Positions 34,391 to 43,418 of a DNA stretch of 64,000 nt are shown here, piece by piece. A program made the position numbers and the translations under genes. Numbering within the stretch: position 1 is the first letter of the stretch; the number at the start of each line of letters is the position of its first letter. The DNA is from CAZIFG01 sp964539135 (lineage in GTDB: Bacteria; Margulisbacteria; Marinamargulisbacteria; GCA-2716485; CAZIFG01): the NCBI GenBank assembly GCA_964539135.1, contig CAZIFG010000003.1, positions 62,001-126,000 of the forward strand. Direction: 5' to 3'. Below the pieces are notes generated by a model, which made no database searches, was not told the origin of the DNA, and worked only from the letters and a program-made list of their open reading frames with translations.

Positions 34391-35635
34391 TTACATTATA
34401 TTAGATAATAATAAATAGGAATTTTTGATAGACCCTCTCAGTTTGGGGTCTTGTTCAAGCAGAGGGAGAAGGGTTTTAATGGCCTCTTTTGTGGGGGAAT
34501 CGTAAGCAGAAAAAACAGGATGATCTAGAAGAGGATGCCGATGATCACGAGAGGTTTTAAGATAAGAAAGATAACCATCGCGTTCAATAATGCGCTGTGT
34601 CATCAGTTCCAAAGCGACAATACCGGTGCACCATGTATCTGCCTTTTCTGTAGAGTAGTCTAAAGAGAAGGGGTCCTTAAGAAAAATTTCAGGGGGGCCA
34701 CAGCGAGGCGTTCCCAACTTGGCGTATCCTTGAGTCTCGCGTGTAAGCGTATCAAAATCGGCAATTTTAAGCCGACCTTGGGACATAAATACATTTTCAA
34801 GCTTTAAGTCTAAATGATAAAGACCGTGTTGATGAAGATATAAAACCCCGTCTAAAAACCTTAAAACCAGTTTTTTTTTCTCGGGAAAAGAGAGCCGTGC
34901 TACCTCGGGAAAGTGTTCCGGCGAACTCATATAAAGCAGGCTGCGTTCTGCCAATTCCATAGAAATATAAAATTCATGACGCTGTCTCAGCGGGTGAAAA
35001 AAAGTAAGATAATGATAAATAGGGAGAATCAGCGGGCTTTCAAGGTTATGAAAAATATTAAAAAGGCCGGAGGGTTTATCGATGAGCTTTTTAACCGCAC
35101 ACAGTTTAAAGGTATCGGCATTAAGTTCAATCCCCACTTTAACACAGCGGGCAGAGCCGCCTCGCCCTAAGATAAGACGTCTATGAGGATCATAGGTGGG
35201 TTTGGAGGCTGTCCATTGTGTATAGTAGGTCTTAAAAAGGTGCTGAACCTTTCCTAAAAAAGAATCGGGTGAAACGCGATAGTTCCAGAGTTTTTTACCA
35301 GAATTAAGTAAGATTAAATAGAGGGAATCCGACAGTTTAAGGGCCGAAAACAGTTTATCTCGCTTGGAAGAGCCCATATGTTGAGGGGATAAAAGAGAAT
35401 AATACCCTGATTTAAACGGAAGGCCTTGAAATGTGCGAAGGATATCCGCCTGTGTATAAGGCGAGGTAGTCAGTGCCTGAATAGCTGAATATCGATCTCG
35501 ATCTCGGCCATTGTCTGCCATAATCTCATCAGGAAGGCCTGTGCAGCCTTCAAAAAGCTGAAAGTAATAGAGATGAGGCCCTGGAAAAGATAAAGCGGCA
35601 ACATGTCTAGGTGGAGAAGCGATATATTTATGCAT
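34391..35635 (-). CDS. Hanks-type protein kinase with DFD motif
   Basis: The 414-residue protein has a C-terminal kinase domain: LGRGGSARCVKV (156-167), Lys182/183 in CAVKKL, SMELAERSL hinge, HLDLKLEN (274-281), DFDTLTRE (293-300) with Asp for the DFG Gly, GPPEIF and ADTWCTGIVALELM. All catalytic residues are recognisable. The N-terminal 150 residues are unknown. No membrane helix. It belongs to a minus-strand series of accessory genes; separate AT-rich leaders suggest separate promoters. Confidence 0.8.
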   Translation of the reverse strand: MHKYIASPPRHVAALSFPGPHLYYFQLFEGCTGLPDEIMADNGRDRDRYSAIQALTTSPYTQADILRTFQGLPFKSGYYSLLSPQHMGSSKRDKLFSALKLSDSLYLILLNSGKKLWNYRVSPDSFLGKVQHLFKTYYTQWTASKPTYDPHRRLILGRGGSARCVKVGIELNADTFKLCAVKKLIDKPSGLFNIFHNLESPLILPIYHYLTFFHPLRQRHEFYISMELAERSLLYMSSPEHFPEVARLSFPEKKKLVLRFLDGVLYLHQHGLYHLDLKLENVFMSQGRLKIADFDTLTRETQGYAKLGTPRCGPPEIFLKDPFSLDYSTEKADTWCTGIVALELMTQRIIERDGYLSYLKTSRDHRHPLLDHPVFSAYDSPTKEAIKTLLPLLEQDPKLRGSIKNSYLLLSNIM

Positions 35636-35708
35636 GATAGAGACACTATTATACTAAATTAAAATAAAAAAATAAAATATAAAATAAGTTTATTTTTTGT
35701 TAATAAAC

Positions 35709-38045
35709 CTATGTTCGATCAGGAGAATAAATAGACTTAGCCTTATCTGAAAGCGCGCGAACCAGATTCTCTTTTTCGAGGCTACGCTCAGCTCGTGAAA
35801 AATAGAGGGCTGTGGCAGTCATTAAAAGTTTTTCAACAGTGCCTGTTTTAAACTCATTAAGAGCCGATCTATCAATATCATGGAATAAACGAAGGTCAAT
35901 AGTAAAGCGGGCAAGTAAATCAAGCGAGGATTTAAATGCCATAAAACGAGAAGAATAGGGGGCTAATTTTAAGCGACTTTCTTTAATAAATTGGCTGATT
36001 TGAGTACTATCTTTTACTGAAAATAAATCAGGTCGATGTGTCGTTAAAAATAAAAAGGCTTGAACATAATCAGGCTTTGTTGATATCTCAGCAAAAAAGG
36101 AAGGGGTTGGATTGGCCAACACCTCTAAAAGAGGGCCGCTTAAACGAGCGGGGGACTCTAATGTAGCCACTGGAAGTCCAGTGCCTTCAGAAAGAGCTTC
36201 TTTTATATGACGACGGTCTGCATCAGACAAGCAGACAGAGGTAACTTGATGACCTGCCTTAGAATGAGTCGTTTTTTCAGAAAGGAATCGAGTATATTGA
36301 ACCATGAAATCGGCATGAGCTGGTTTTACAAAGGGAACGCCTCCAAGTACGGGAGGATTCATAACAGCATCATAAGGTGCCATAAGGCGATGCTGAGCGT
36401 CATTTAAACGCGTGATAGCGTCTTTTGCGATTCTACGATGCTCAAGTAATCTTGCTTGGAAGCGTTCTTGAGTGGCTAGATAGTCGGCGGTTGCAACATT
36501 CATTTTGGTTTGAAAGAGTTGAGAAAGAGCCTCTAGCTCAGGACCATGTGTAGACGGTACAGAAAGATACGCACTAACATGAGCATCCAGTGCCTTTTGT
36601 GCCTCTTGTGTTGTAGATAAAGTGCTCTGATTAATGCTGGCTGTAGAAGTGGAAATTTGAGATTCAAGGTCTTGAAGACGGAGATCTAGCGCTTCTAAGC
36701 GCTGATGGGTTTCCTGGATCTGACGATCAAGTTTGGCTTGGGCCCTATCATGCTCACGTTTTTCAGCTTGAAGCTTTTGATTCAGAGCGACAATTTTGGC
36801 CGATAAGGCGGCAATTTGCTCCCCTTGAACCCGATGCAATTCAACGAGAGTGGATTCATGGCCCTTGTAGATAGAAAGAGCCTCTGCCGTCGGTTTATCC
36901 GTAAGGCGTCCATGTTCATCTCGATTTGATTTAATCGCCGTACAAAGGTTCGCTTGTCTCATAATAAGTTGAGAATGGGTGAGTTGTAATTGTTCTTGAA
37001 TCTCCTGAGTTGCAGATAGCGTTGCCTTAAATAGCTTCTCTCGAGAGTGAGAGAGAGGAACAATTTCGGTGTAGAGCGAATTGCGATACTGAACGGCAGT
37101 CCTGTGCTCCGCGATAAGCGTCTGACGGTGTTCCAGTAACGCCTGAGGGCGTTGATCAGAGATCCAGGCCTCAAGAGTAGAGTGATAAGCCGCCACAGAA
37201 GACATTGGATCAGCATGCTGCTGGGCCAAGAGCGCTTTGGACTCAGCGATATACTGATCTTGAAGATGGATGTAAATCTTTTGAAGAGTGTGTCCGGCTT
37301 TACGATCCTGAGCTAAAAAATCGGTTTGAGTTTCTTCAAATGTTTGTATAGAGAGTTCAGCTGCCCGAGTAAGGAGGTCCATCTCAGTGAGCGCTGTATC
37401 TAACTTAAGCGCTTGAAACGCGGTAAGAGGGGCTCTATTGGGCCATAATCCTCTCGTAAAGGCTCTAGATACAGCTTGAACTTGATCCTGCTCAGGGATA
37501 TCGCCACGGCCCTTGACTTTTACAATCAGGGCATCTTTAAGATAGATTAAAGGCCTTACATCTAGAGCGTCTGGAAGAACATGCGGTGCATAGGCGCGAA
37601 GCCGAGAGGTGCGAGGGGTGGTAAGAGGTGGAATAGAAGGCGCTGTGGCCTCTGGTATCTCCGAAATGACAAGAGGGGGCGCAGCTACAAGTTCAGGCAC
37701 ATCAAAGGGGGAAAGTGTTGGAGGAAGAGGTGCAGGCTTAGGGGGAGAAAGTTGCAGCATTTCAGGTTGGGGACCAGCCGGAACGGTAAGATAAAGCGGT
37801 TGCGGACGACGTAAGGTGGGAGGTACAGGAGAATCCGTTTTGGCTCTGGGAGATCTCGAAAAACCATCCCCTGTCTCATAAGGAGAAAGACCTTCAAAGT
37901 TTATTGTAGCGAGCTCACCTTTAACATCTCTTTTAAGTGTGCGTCTCCATGTCCATGAGATATGATTGCGATTATCCTGAAGAGTTCCTGGAGGAGTGAG
38001 TTTCAATGAGGGCGTTACTCTAGTAGAATCTTGAAAAGGCTGCAT
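35709..38045 (-). CDS. Long coiled-coil accessory protein
   Basis: Not recognised; 778 residues. The first 155 are Pro-rich and disordered. Residues about 260-560 have heptad-like helices (IAALSAKIVALNQKLQAEK, TSTASINQ spacer) typical of long coiled coils. The last 150 are helical. No signal peptide or membrane helix. AAAGGA precedes the ATG. It may be a scaffold or effector. Confidence 0.65.
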   Translation of the reverse strand: MQPFQDSTRVTPSLKLTPPGTLQDNRNHISWTWRRTLKRDVKGELATINFEGLSPYETGDGFSRSPRAKTDSPVPPTLRRPQPLYLTVPAGPQPEMLQLSPPKPAPLPPTLSPFDVPELVAAPPLVISEIPEATAPSIPPLTTPRTSRLRAYAPHVLPDALDVRPLIYLKDALIVKVKGRGDIPEQDQVQAVSRAFTRGLWPNRAPLTAFQALKLDTALTEMDLLTRAAELSIQTFEETQTDFLAQDRKAGHTLQKIYIHLQDQYIAESKALLAQQHADPMSSVAAYHSTLEAWISDQRPQALLEHRQTLIAEHRTAVQYRNSLYTEIVPLSHSREKLFKATLSATQEIQEQLQLTHSQLIMRQANLCTAIKSNRDEHGRLTDKPTAEALSIYKGHESTLVELHRVQGEQIAALSAKIVALNQKLQAEKREHDRAQAKLDRQIQETHQRLEALDLRLQDLESQISTSTASINQSTLSTTQEAQKALDAHVSAYLSVPSTHGPELEALSQLFQTKMNVATADYLATQERFQARLLEHRRIAKDAITRLNDAQHRLMAPYDAVMNPPVLGGVPFVKPAHADFMVQYTRFLSEKTTHSKAGHQVTSVCLSDADRRHIKEALSEGTGLPVATLESPARLSGPLLEVLANPTPSFFAEISTKPDYVQAFLFLTTHRPDLFSVKDSTQISQFIKESRLKLAPYSSRFMAFKSSLDLLARFTIDLRLFHDIDRSALNEFKTGTVEKLLMTATALYFSRAERSLEKENLVRALSDKAKSIYSPDRT

Positions 38046-38162
38046 AAAAAATCCTTTCTTATTTTAAATTGAGAAGAACATTTATAAATGATAAAATAAA
38101 TGCTATTCAAAAGGGTTATCGTATAATTAAATTTAAAAATTGCACAAATAGGAAGAGGTAAA

Positions 38163-39110
38163 ATGGTTTTTTTAAAGATTATTTCTAAAAAAGATATTGA
38201 GGCTTGGTCTATTTCCTTAAAGTATTGTGGATACAGTGGATCCTATCTTGGAGGATTAGACCCTGAAAAAAAAAGGCCAGAAGGAAAGGGGCGATTTTCA
38301 GCTTTTACAGCAGAAGGAGACCTTTCTCTAACCTATGAAGGCATGTTTAAAGAGGACGCTTTAGAGGGGCAAAATCAAATTTTTACAAAAGATGCTGTTT
38401 ATACCTTAATTGGAACGTTTAAGTCTGGGGCTTTAACGGGATTGGGCTGGCAACTCACACAAATCATGGATCCCCCAAACATGAAGATACGATACGGTCA
38501 TTTTGAACCCTTAAGAGACGACAATGGAGATTCAAGCACACAATCCTGTTGTGTTGGGATTTATATTGAAATAGATTTAGGCGATAAAAAACTCACGACA
38601 AAGCGCGCTGACGCGAAAGGGATCGTAGAAGGATTAGTTGCCACCTATGGATTCAAAAAAATGGAGTCTCGGATTCCAGCGTTAACACAGGAGCTTGTCT
38701 GTGAAGATTCTGGAGAATCCTTATCCTCTATTTTAATCACATTGCAGACGATCTATAAAAAGATGGCCGAAACGGCCTTAACGTACATGAATGATCACAA
38801 TTTTAAACCTACACCCAGCCCGGATGAGTTAGGAATCGTGATAAACAGAAATGGGGAGCCTTGCAATGTAACAGAGTTTATATGGGAGTGTTATGAGCTT
38901 TTAACAGTACTCCAAGGATCAGAAGTGGGTATAGGATTAGAATCAGAGATCAAAGAGAGTTGGGACACGTTATGTCAAACATACAACCATGCGAACACCT
39001 TGCAAGACGGACAAGACATAGTCGCTCACGTTCAAACGGAAATTCAAGGCATTTTAGACAGGCTCTTGCCATCAGAAATAGAAATTCTGTGTCGGAAAAT
39101 AACCAACTAA
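38163..39110 (+). CDS. MORN-like repeat protein
   Basis: The 315-residue protein has two to three MORN-like units in its first 95 residues: YSGSYLGG...PEGKGRF, YEGMFKEDALEGQNQIF and LIGTFKSGALTGLGW, matching the Y-x-G-x-(F/W)...G-x-G pattern. The rest is helical and unknown. MORN repeats in eukaryotes act at membranes and in scaffolds, and occur in host-adapted bacteria. AGGAAGAGG lies just before the ATG and a TATAAT box at about 38121. Confidence 0.6.
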   Translation: MVFLKIISKKDIEAWSISLKYCGYSGSYLGGLDPEKKRPEGKGRFSAFTAEGDLSLTYEGMFKEDALEGQNQIFTKDAVYTLIGTFKSGALTGLGWQLTQIMDPPNMKIRYGHFEPLRDDNGDSSTQSCCVGIYIEIDLGDKKLTTKRADAKGIVEGLVATYGFKKMESRIPALTQELVCEDSGESLSSILITLQTIYKKMAETALTYMNDHNFKPTPSPDELGIVINRNGEPCNVTEFIWECYELLTVLQGSEVGIGLESEIKESWDTLCQTYNHANTLQDGQDIVAHVQTEIQGILDRLLPSEIEILCRKITN

Positions 39111-39121
39111 ATTTATAAATT

Positions 39122-39258
39122 GGGACTGTTGCGAAATGCCTAGGTTTGGATTATATACAAGGCATTCCGAGACCGAAAGCCCTTATATGTAATAAATGAG
39201 GACTTGAGGACGAGGATAACGCAGCAGATGGCCAAAATAGGCGTTTCACAACAGTCCC
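39122..39258. repeat. 137-bp palindromic element, copy 1
   Basis: Ends in GGGACTGTTGCGAAATGCC and its near-complement, with imperfect complementarity extending to about 30 bases (GCCTAGGTTTGG against CCAAAATAGGC). Copies at 39352 and 41651 are about 90% identical by eye. The terminal bases resemble the inverted repeats of IS6-type insertion sequences, but no transposase is present, so this is a MITE-like element. Confidence 0.9.
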
Positions 39259-39280
39259 CAATTCTATACGTTTTTTTCTA

Positions 39281-39309
39281 TTGACACCCTCAAAGGGATA
39301 TCGTAATAT
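39281..39309 (+). promoter_or_regulatory. Strong sigma-70 promoter of the iron operon
   Basis: TTGACA (39281-39286) and TAATAT (39304-39309) are separated by exactly 17 bases. It lies between two copies of the palindromic element and drives the operon that begins at 39511. Confidence 0.8.
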
Positions 39310-39310
39310 C

Positions 39311-39341
39311 CTGAGACTGAGTATCAGATACTGAGTCTCAG
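39311..39341. promoter_or_regulatory. 31-bp palindromic operator overlapping the transcription start
   Basis: CTGAGACTGAGTATC and GATACTGAGTCTCAG (14 of 15 complementary) flank one A, starting two bases after the -10 box. The position is that of a repressor operator. Since the operon includes feoAB, an iron-responsive regulator such as Fur is a natural candidate, although the site is richer in G/C than a standard Fur box. Confidence 0.7.
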
Positions 39342-39351
39342 AATTAAAAAT

Positions 39352-39487
39352 GGGACTGTTGCGAAACGCCTAGGTTTGGATTAGCTGCAAGGCATTCCGA
39401 GTTCGAAAGCCCTTATTTATCATAAATGAGGACTTGAGGACGAGGATAACACAGCAGATGGCCAAAATAGGCCTTTCGCAACAGTCC
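39352..39487. repeat. 136-bp palindromic element, copy 2, in the operon leader
   Basis: Same inverted-repeat element as at 39122 in the same orientation. It lies between the operator and the first start codon, so it would be transcribed as a long hairpin in the 5' leader of the iron operon. Confidence 0.9.
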
Positions 39488-39510
39488 AAAGATGGAGAAA
39501 AGAAGACAAC

Positions 39511-40248
39511 ATGAAATCTCTAAAAGCAATCATTATAACAAGCCTAGTAGCTGGACTGGGCCTCGCACAAGGCATACAGGCAGATCAACGTCATTTTAGT
39601 TATAGTTACGACGCGGACAGTATTTTACCTAAAGGCAGATGGGAAGTGGAATCTTATGCCACGCAAAAGACAAATAATGACAAGAAAACCCAAAAATGGG
39701 AACTCAGACAAGAATTGGAGTATGGGCTTACAGATCGTTTAACAACAGCCTTGTATCTAAATTCAAAATTTGAGAATAAAGATGGCGAGAAAAGTGGAAA
39801 GCTAGAAGGGATATCCTCAGAGTGGAAATATATGGTGTTAAGTCCCAATACCAATCCTCTAGGTGTCATGTTTTATGGGGAGTTAACTGCAGAAGAAGGT
39901 GTGATGGAGTTTGAAGAAAAGCTTATTTTAACGCACCGCAGACAAGATTGGAATTTTTCCACCAATATTGTATATGAACAAGAATTAGAGTTTGAAGGAA
40001 ATAGAACAGATGTAAAAACAAAAGTAAAATTCACAGGTGGAGCATCGTATAAAATAACGCCCAGATGGCATGTGGGTGTTGAGGGAAGAACAGACTTAAG
40101 CAACCGATCCGTCTTTTTAGGTCCGGTGATTCAACATGAATCCAGCAATTGGTTCACCATCTTAACAGCACTTAAACGGGTATCGGATATGAAGCAAATC
40201 GATGATGTAGAAGTTCGCTGGATTATTGGATTTATGTTACCAAAATAA
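39511..40248 (+). CDS. Outer-membrane beta-barrel-like protein
   Basis: A 245-residue protein with a signal peptide (cleavage likely after GIQA, residue 24) followed by alternating strands rich in aromatic residues and turns, as in small outer-membrane barrels (RWEVESYA, KWELRQELEYGL, WNFSTNIVYEQELEF, RWHVGVEGRTDL). It is the first gene of the iron operon. I do not recognise a family. An outer-membrane entry or sensing role for metal is inferred from context. Confidence 0.7.
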   Translation: MKSLKAIIITSLVAGLGLAQGIQADQRHFSYSYDADSILPKGRWEVESYATQKTNNDKKTQKWELRQELEYGLTDRLTTALYLNSKFENKDGEKSGKLEGISSEWKYMVLSPNTNPLGVMFYGELTAEEGVMEFEEKLILTHRRQDWNFSTNIVYEQELEFEGNRTDVKTKVKFTGGASYKITPRWHVGVEGRTDLSNRSVFLGPVIQHESSNWFTILTALKRVSDMKQIDDVEVRWIIGFMLPK

Positions 40249-40249
40249 A

Positions 40250-40792
40250 GTGAAACACCTCTGGATTTTAATCATTTGCATCATGGTCTCTTCTTCTGCC
40301 TATGCAGGGGAAGAGATTCTTGCGTTATGGAAGGACCCTATTTATCAAGAATTTTCAGAGACAACCGCAATTATGCCCATAAAAGTAACGCTTTCAAAAT
40401 CAGAGAGAGCTGATCTTTCAAAACAAGTGAGGAGTCCAGCAGACCGCGAATATACCCTATTTAAGGTTTTAAAAAAGGATGTCATACTTGGCTACATTCT
40501 GATTGATAACATCATCGGAAAACATCAGCCGATTACCTTCTTAGTGAGTTTAAATCCTGAAGGGAGTATTCGACGAACAAAGGTGTTGGCATATAGAGAA
40601 AGTGTGGGCGGCGAGATTCAAAACTCAAAATTTTTAGATCAATTTAAAGCGAAATCCCTCAAAGATCTCTTTTGTATAGGGCGAGATATAGATGGGATTA
40701 CAGGCGCAACCTTATCGGTAAGAGCAACAGCAGCGGCGTCTAAAAAGGCTGTTTTATTGTATAAAATAGGAATAGAAAAGGGCATAAAATGA
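40250..40792 (+). CDS. Periplasmic FMN-binding domain protein
   Basis: The GTG at 40250, one base after the previous stop, gives 180 residues with a signal peptide (MKHLWILIICIMVSSSAYA). The C-terminal half is an NqrC/RnfG-type FMN-binding domain with the flavinylation motif DGITGAT (148-154), where the last Thr would receive FMN from ApbE. Such domains carry electrons across the envelope. In this operon it may reduce ferric iron ahead of ferrous transport; that is inference. It overlaps the next gene by four bases (ATGA). Confidence 0.78.
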   Translation: MKHLWILIICIMVSSSAYAGEEILALWKDPIYQEFSETTAIMPIKVTLSKSERADLSKQVRSPADREYTLFKVLKKDVILGYILIDNIIGKHQPITFLVSLNPEGSIRRTKVLAYRESVGGEIQNSKFLDQFKAKSLKDLFCIGRDIDGITGATLSVRATAAASKKAVLLYKIGIEKGIK

Positions 40793-41277
40793 GAGTATTC
40801 ACACCATCACAGTCTAGATTAGCGGCACTGCCCTTTCCCATGAAGTTGATTTTCATGGCCTTTGTCTTTTTTGCGGCATGGGGAATGGCTAGCGGGCTTT
40901 ATTTGGGCATTCAAAAGGCGGGGCTCTATCCAGAACAAGTGGCGGCATATTATAGAGGGGATGGCCTGTATACCTATCCTAAAACAAAGATCGAGCTCTT
41001 AGAAGTGACGCATTTTCATGCCCTTGGCATGGGCGTTTTATTTTTAATCATTGCGCATTTAATGCTCATGACGGCCTGTTCTCGAGGTCTCATCATGAGC
41101 CTCATCGGAATAGCAGCCATCAGTTTGGCAGGTGTTTTAATCGGGCCTTGGCTGGTAACGTATGTCTCTCCATGGGCGGCTGGTCTTGTCATCGTATCCA
41201 ATGGGCTTTTTGCAGGAAGTCTGGCGTTGATGAGTGGTTTAGAAGTTTATGATGTGATAAGGAAGGTAAAAAAATGA
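40789..41277 (+). CDS. Four-helix membrane protein with conserved-looking His residues
   Basis: Hydrophobic helices near 18-41, 76-96, 100-125 and 129-153 in a 162-residue protein. His75, His77 and His90 lie at the start and within the second helix (THFHALGMGVLFLIIAH) and could hold heme. Between the FMN-binding protein and feoA, it may be the membrane partner that passes electrons to the periplasmic flavin. No family is recognised with certainty. Stop and feoA start overlap (ATGA). Confidence 0.65.
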   Translation: MRVFTPSQSRLAALPFPMKLIFMAFVFFAAWGMASGLYLGIQKAGLYPEQVAAYYRGDGLYTYPKTKIELLEVTHFHALGMGVLFLIIAHLMLMTACSRGLIMSLIGIAAISLAGVLIGPWLVTYVSPWAAGLVIVSNGLFAGSLALMSGLEVYDVIRKVKK

Positions 41278-41507
41278 GCACCAAAACACTATTAGAAGTA
41301 CCCGCCCATGAAACCGTAGTGGTGACAGCGCTTAAAGGGAGTGAGGCCTGTAATCATCGCTTTCACGAATTGGGATGTTTTCCCGGAACCTGCGTGACGG
41401 TAGAGTGTCAGTTGGCCTTTGGGGGGCCTGTTTTAATTTCCATGCGGGACACAAAATTCGCCATTCGGCGTGAAGATGCTAAAAACATTCAGGTGTCCTA
41501 TCAGTAA
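41274..41507 (+). CDS. feoA: FeoA, ferrous iron transport accessory protein
   Basis: A 77-residue SH3-like protein with the FeoA pattern: the HRFHELGCFPGTCVTVE segment and the ending SMRDTKFAIRREDAKNIQV. FeoA binds the cytoplasmic side of FeoB. TAATG links it to feoB. Confidence 0.88.
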   Translation: MSTKTLLEVPAHETVVVTALKGSEACNHRFHELGCFPGTCVTVECQLAFGGPVLISMRDTKFAIRREDAKNIQVSYQ

Positions 41508-43405
41508 TGAGGCGGACCTTACTGTTAATTGGCCATCAAAATTCGGGAAAAACCACCCTTTTTAATCGTCTAACCTCTTCGCATTATAAAACCGTGAATT
41601 ATCCCGGCTCAACAGTAGACTGTGCCGTGGGCACCTTGAAACAAAAAGAGGGGACTGTTGCGAAATGCCTACGTTTGGATCAGCTGCAAGGCCCCCACGT
41701 CCGAAAGCCCTTATACGGTATAAATGAGGACTTGAAGACGAGGATAACGCAGCAGATGACCAAAATAGGCGCTTCACAACAGTCCCAAGAGGAGTGGGTG
41801 GTGATTGATACTCCGGGAATTACCAGTTTAGTGCCCCATTCAGAAGATGAGGCCATTACCATTTCCTGTTTGAATACCATCCAAAAAATATGTCCAGGGG
41901 CCTCAGAATTACCCGATCAAATTGCATTGGTTTTAGATCAATCTCAATTGTCTCGGCAATTGGTACTTTATTTTCAGCTCATCGATGCCGGGCTTGTGCC
42001 TGTTGTGATTTTGACCATGCCTGATTTACTCCAAAAAGAAGGTAAGACCCTCCATGTAGAGGCCTTGCAAGAACAGTTAGGAACACCCGTATTCAGCATT
42101 AATTCAAGATCTGGAGAAGGGATATCTGAGGCCTTAGACGGCCTATTAAAGCCACGACTGTCCATGGGAAAGATAGCGCTTCCAGAATCCTTAAACAAAG
42201 AGACCGTTCGTGCGCAGTTTAATCGGGCCAAAGAGATTGCGGAATCGGTGATAAGCTTAAAAAAAGCAGAACCTTCCTTTGATTGGGATCGCATTATTTT
42301 ACATCCTATTTGGGGTTTTTTTTGCTTTGGCGGTATCATGACCTTCTTTTTTGCGGCTATTTTTTCAGGGGTGGCCCCGCTGATGGATGCTCTCAATGTC
42401 CTATTTGAAGGGCTTGCCCATAAAATTCATGTAGCCTATCCCGGGTATATAGCGAGCGCATTGCTTGCGGATGGACTGGTAAAAAGTGTGGGGGCGTTTA
42501 TGGTTTTTGTGCCTCAAATTGCCATGTTGTTTTTCCTCATTGGTCTGATGGAAAATTCAGGATTTTTAGCCAGAGGCGCCGCTTTAATGGATAGACCTTT
42601 ATCTTGGATAGGCTTAAATGGGCGGAGTTTTGTACCTCTATTGTCGGGATTTGCCTGTGCCATTCCAGCCATGATGGCAGCGAGAACCATTCCGGGAAAA
42701 CGGGAGCGGCGGATGACCGTGTTTATCATTCCACTCATGCAATGTTCGGCCCGTTTGCCGGTCTTTGGCCTTTTAATTGGAATGTTGGTCAAGGGAGATC
42801 CTCTTTTTGGGGGGCTGATCATGACAGGAATTTATATGGGGAGTATTGTCTTAGCGGCACTCCTTTCTGTGATTGTATCGAAATGGATTCCAGAAGAAAA
42901 GAGAGGCCTTGGCTTTCAATTGGAATTGCCAAGATGGCGCATGCCTATTATGCGAGATGTGATACGTTATGCAGTCCATCAAAGTATGGAATTCGTTAAA
43001 AAAGCCGGGCCTTTAATCATGATGGTGGGTCTGGGCTTATGGGCCTTGACCTATTTCCCAACGCCAGAGCATTCTTATGCTATTTTTTTAGGCAAGTGGA
43101 TGACACCACTTTGGGAACCTTTGGGCGTAGATTGGCGCGTGGGGGTGGCCATTTTACTCTCCTTTGCCGCCAGAGAGGTATTTGTATCGGCTTTAGCCGT
43201 CATGTTTGTAGGGGGAATGCCTGTATTTGAGCCTGCTGTCAGTATGGGATTGATTGTATTTTTTATGGTTTCCATGCAGTGTTTTTCAACGTTAGCAGTA
43301 GCCAAAAAAGAGTCTGGAGATTGGAAACTACCATTGTTAATGGCCCTAACCTATAGTATTTTAGGATACGTCTTAGCGGTCTTAGTGAGATACAGTTTAT
43401 CTTAA
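41507..43405 (+). CDS. feoB: FeoB, ferrous iron transporter with a repeat-derived insertion
   Basis: The 632-residue protein has an N-terminal GTPase with G1 GHQNSGKT (9-16), switch Thr in NYPGSTVD, and G3 DTPG (101-104), followed by the FeoB membrane domain (for example GLMENSGFLARGA and SGFACAIPAMMAARTI). G4 reads TMPD rather than NxxD, so guanine specificity may be weak. Residues 49-95 come from a palindromic element inserted between G2 and G3; without it the chain would read GTLKQKEEWVVIDTPG, as normal FeoB does. Frame and the rest of the protein are intact, so it is probably expressed. Confidence 0.92.
   Translation: MRRTLLLIGHQNSGKTTLFNRLTSSHYKTVNYPGSTVDCAVGTLKQKEGTVAKCLRLDQLQGPHVRKPLYGINEDLKTRITQQMTKIGASQQSQEEWVVIDTPGITSLVPHSEDEAITISCLNTIQKICPGASELPDQIALVLDQSQLSRQLVLYFQLIDAGLVPVVILTMPDLLQKEGKTLHVEALQEQLGTPVFSINSRSGEGISEALDGLLKPRLSMGKIALPESLNKETVRAQFNRAKEIAESVISLKKAEPSFDWDRIILHPIWGFFCFGGIMTFFFAAIFSGVAPLMDALNVLFEGLAHKIHVAYPGYIASALLADGLVKSVGAFMVFVPQIAMLFFLIGLMENSGFLARGAALMDRPLSWIGLNGRSFVPLLSGFACAIPAMMAARTIPGKRERRMTVFIIPLMQCSARLPVFGLLIGMLVKGDPLFGGLIMTGIYMGSIVLAALLSVIVSKWIPEEKRGLGFQLELPRWRMPIMRDVIRYAVHQSMEFVKKAGPLIMMVGLGLWALTYFPTPEHSYAIFLGKWMTPLWEPLGVDWRVGVAILLSFAAREVFVSALAVMFVGGMPVFEPAVSMGLIVFFMVSMQCFSTLAVAKKESGDWKLPLLMALTYSILGYVLAVLVRYSLS
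41651..41786. repeat. 136-bp palindromic element, copy 3, inside feoB
   Basis: The element is flanked on both sides by AAGAG (41646-41650 and 41787-41791). The 136 bases plus the 5-base duplication make 141, exactly 47 codons, so the feoB frame is kept. This shows that the element transposes with a 5-bp target duplication. Confidence 0.92.
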
Positions 43406-43418
43406 AAAGGAGTTTATA

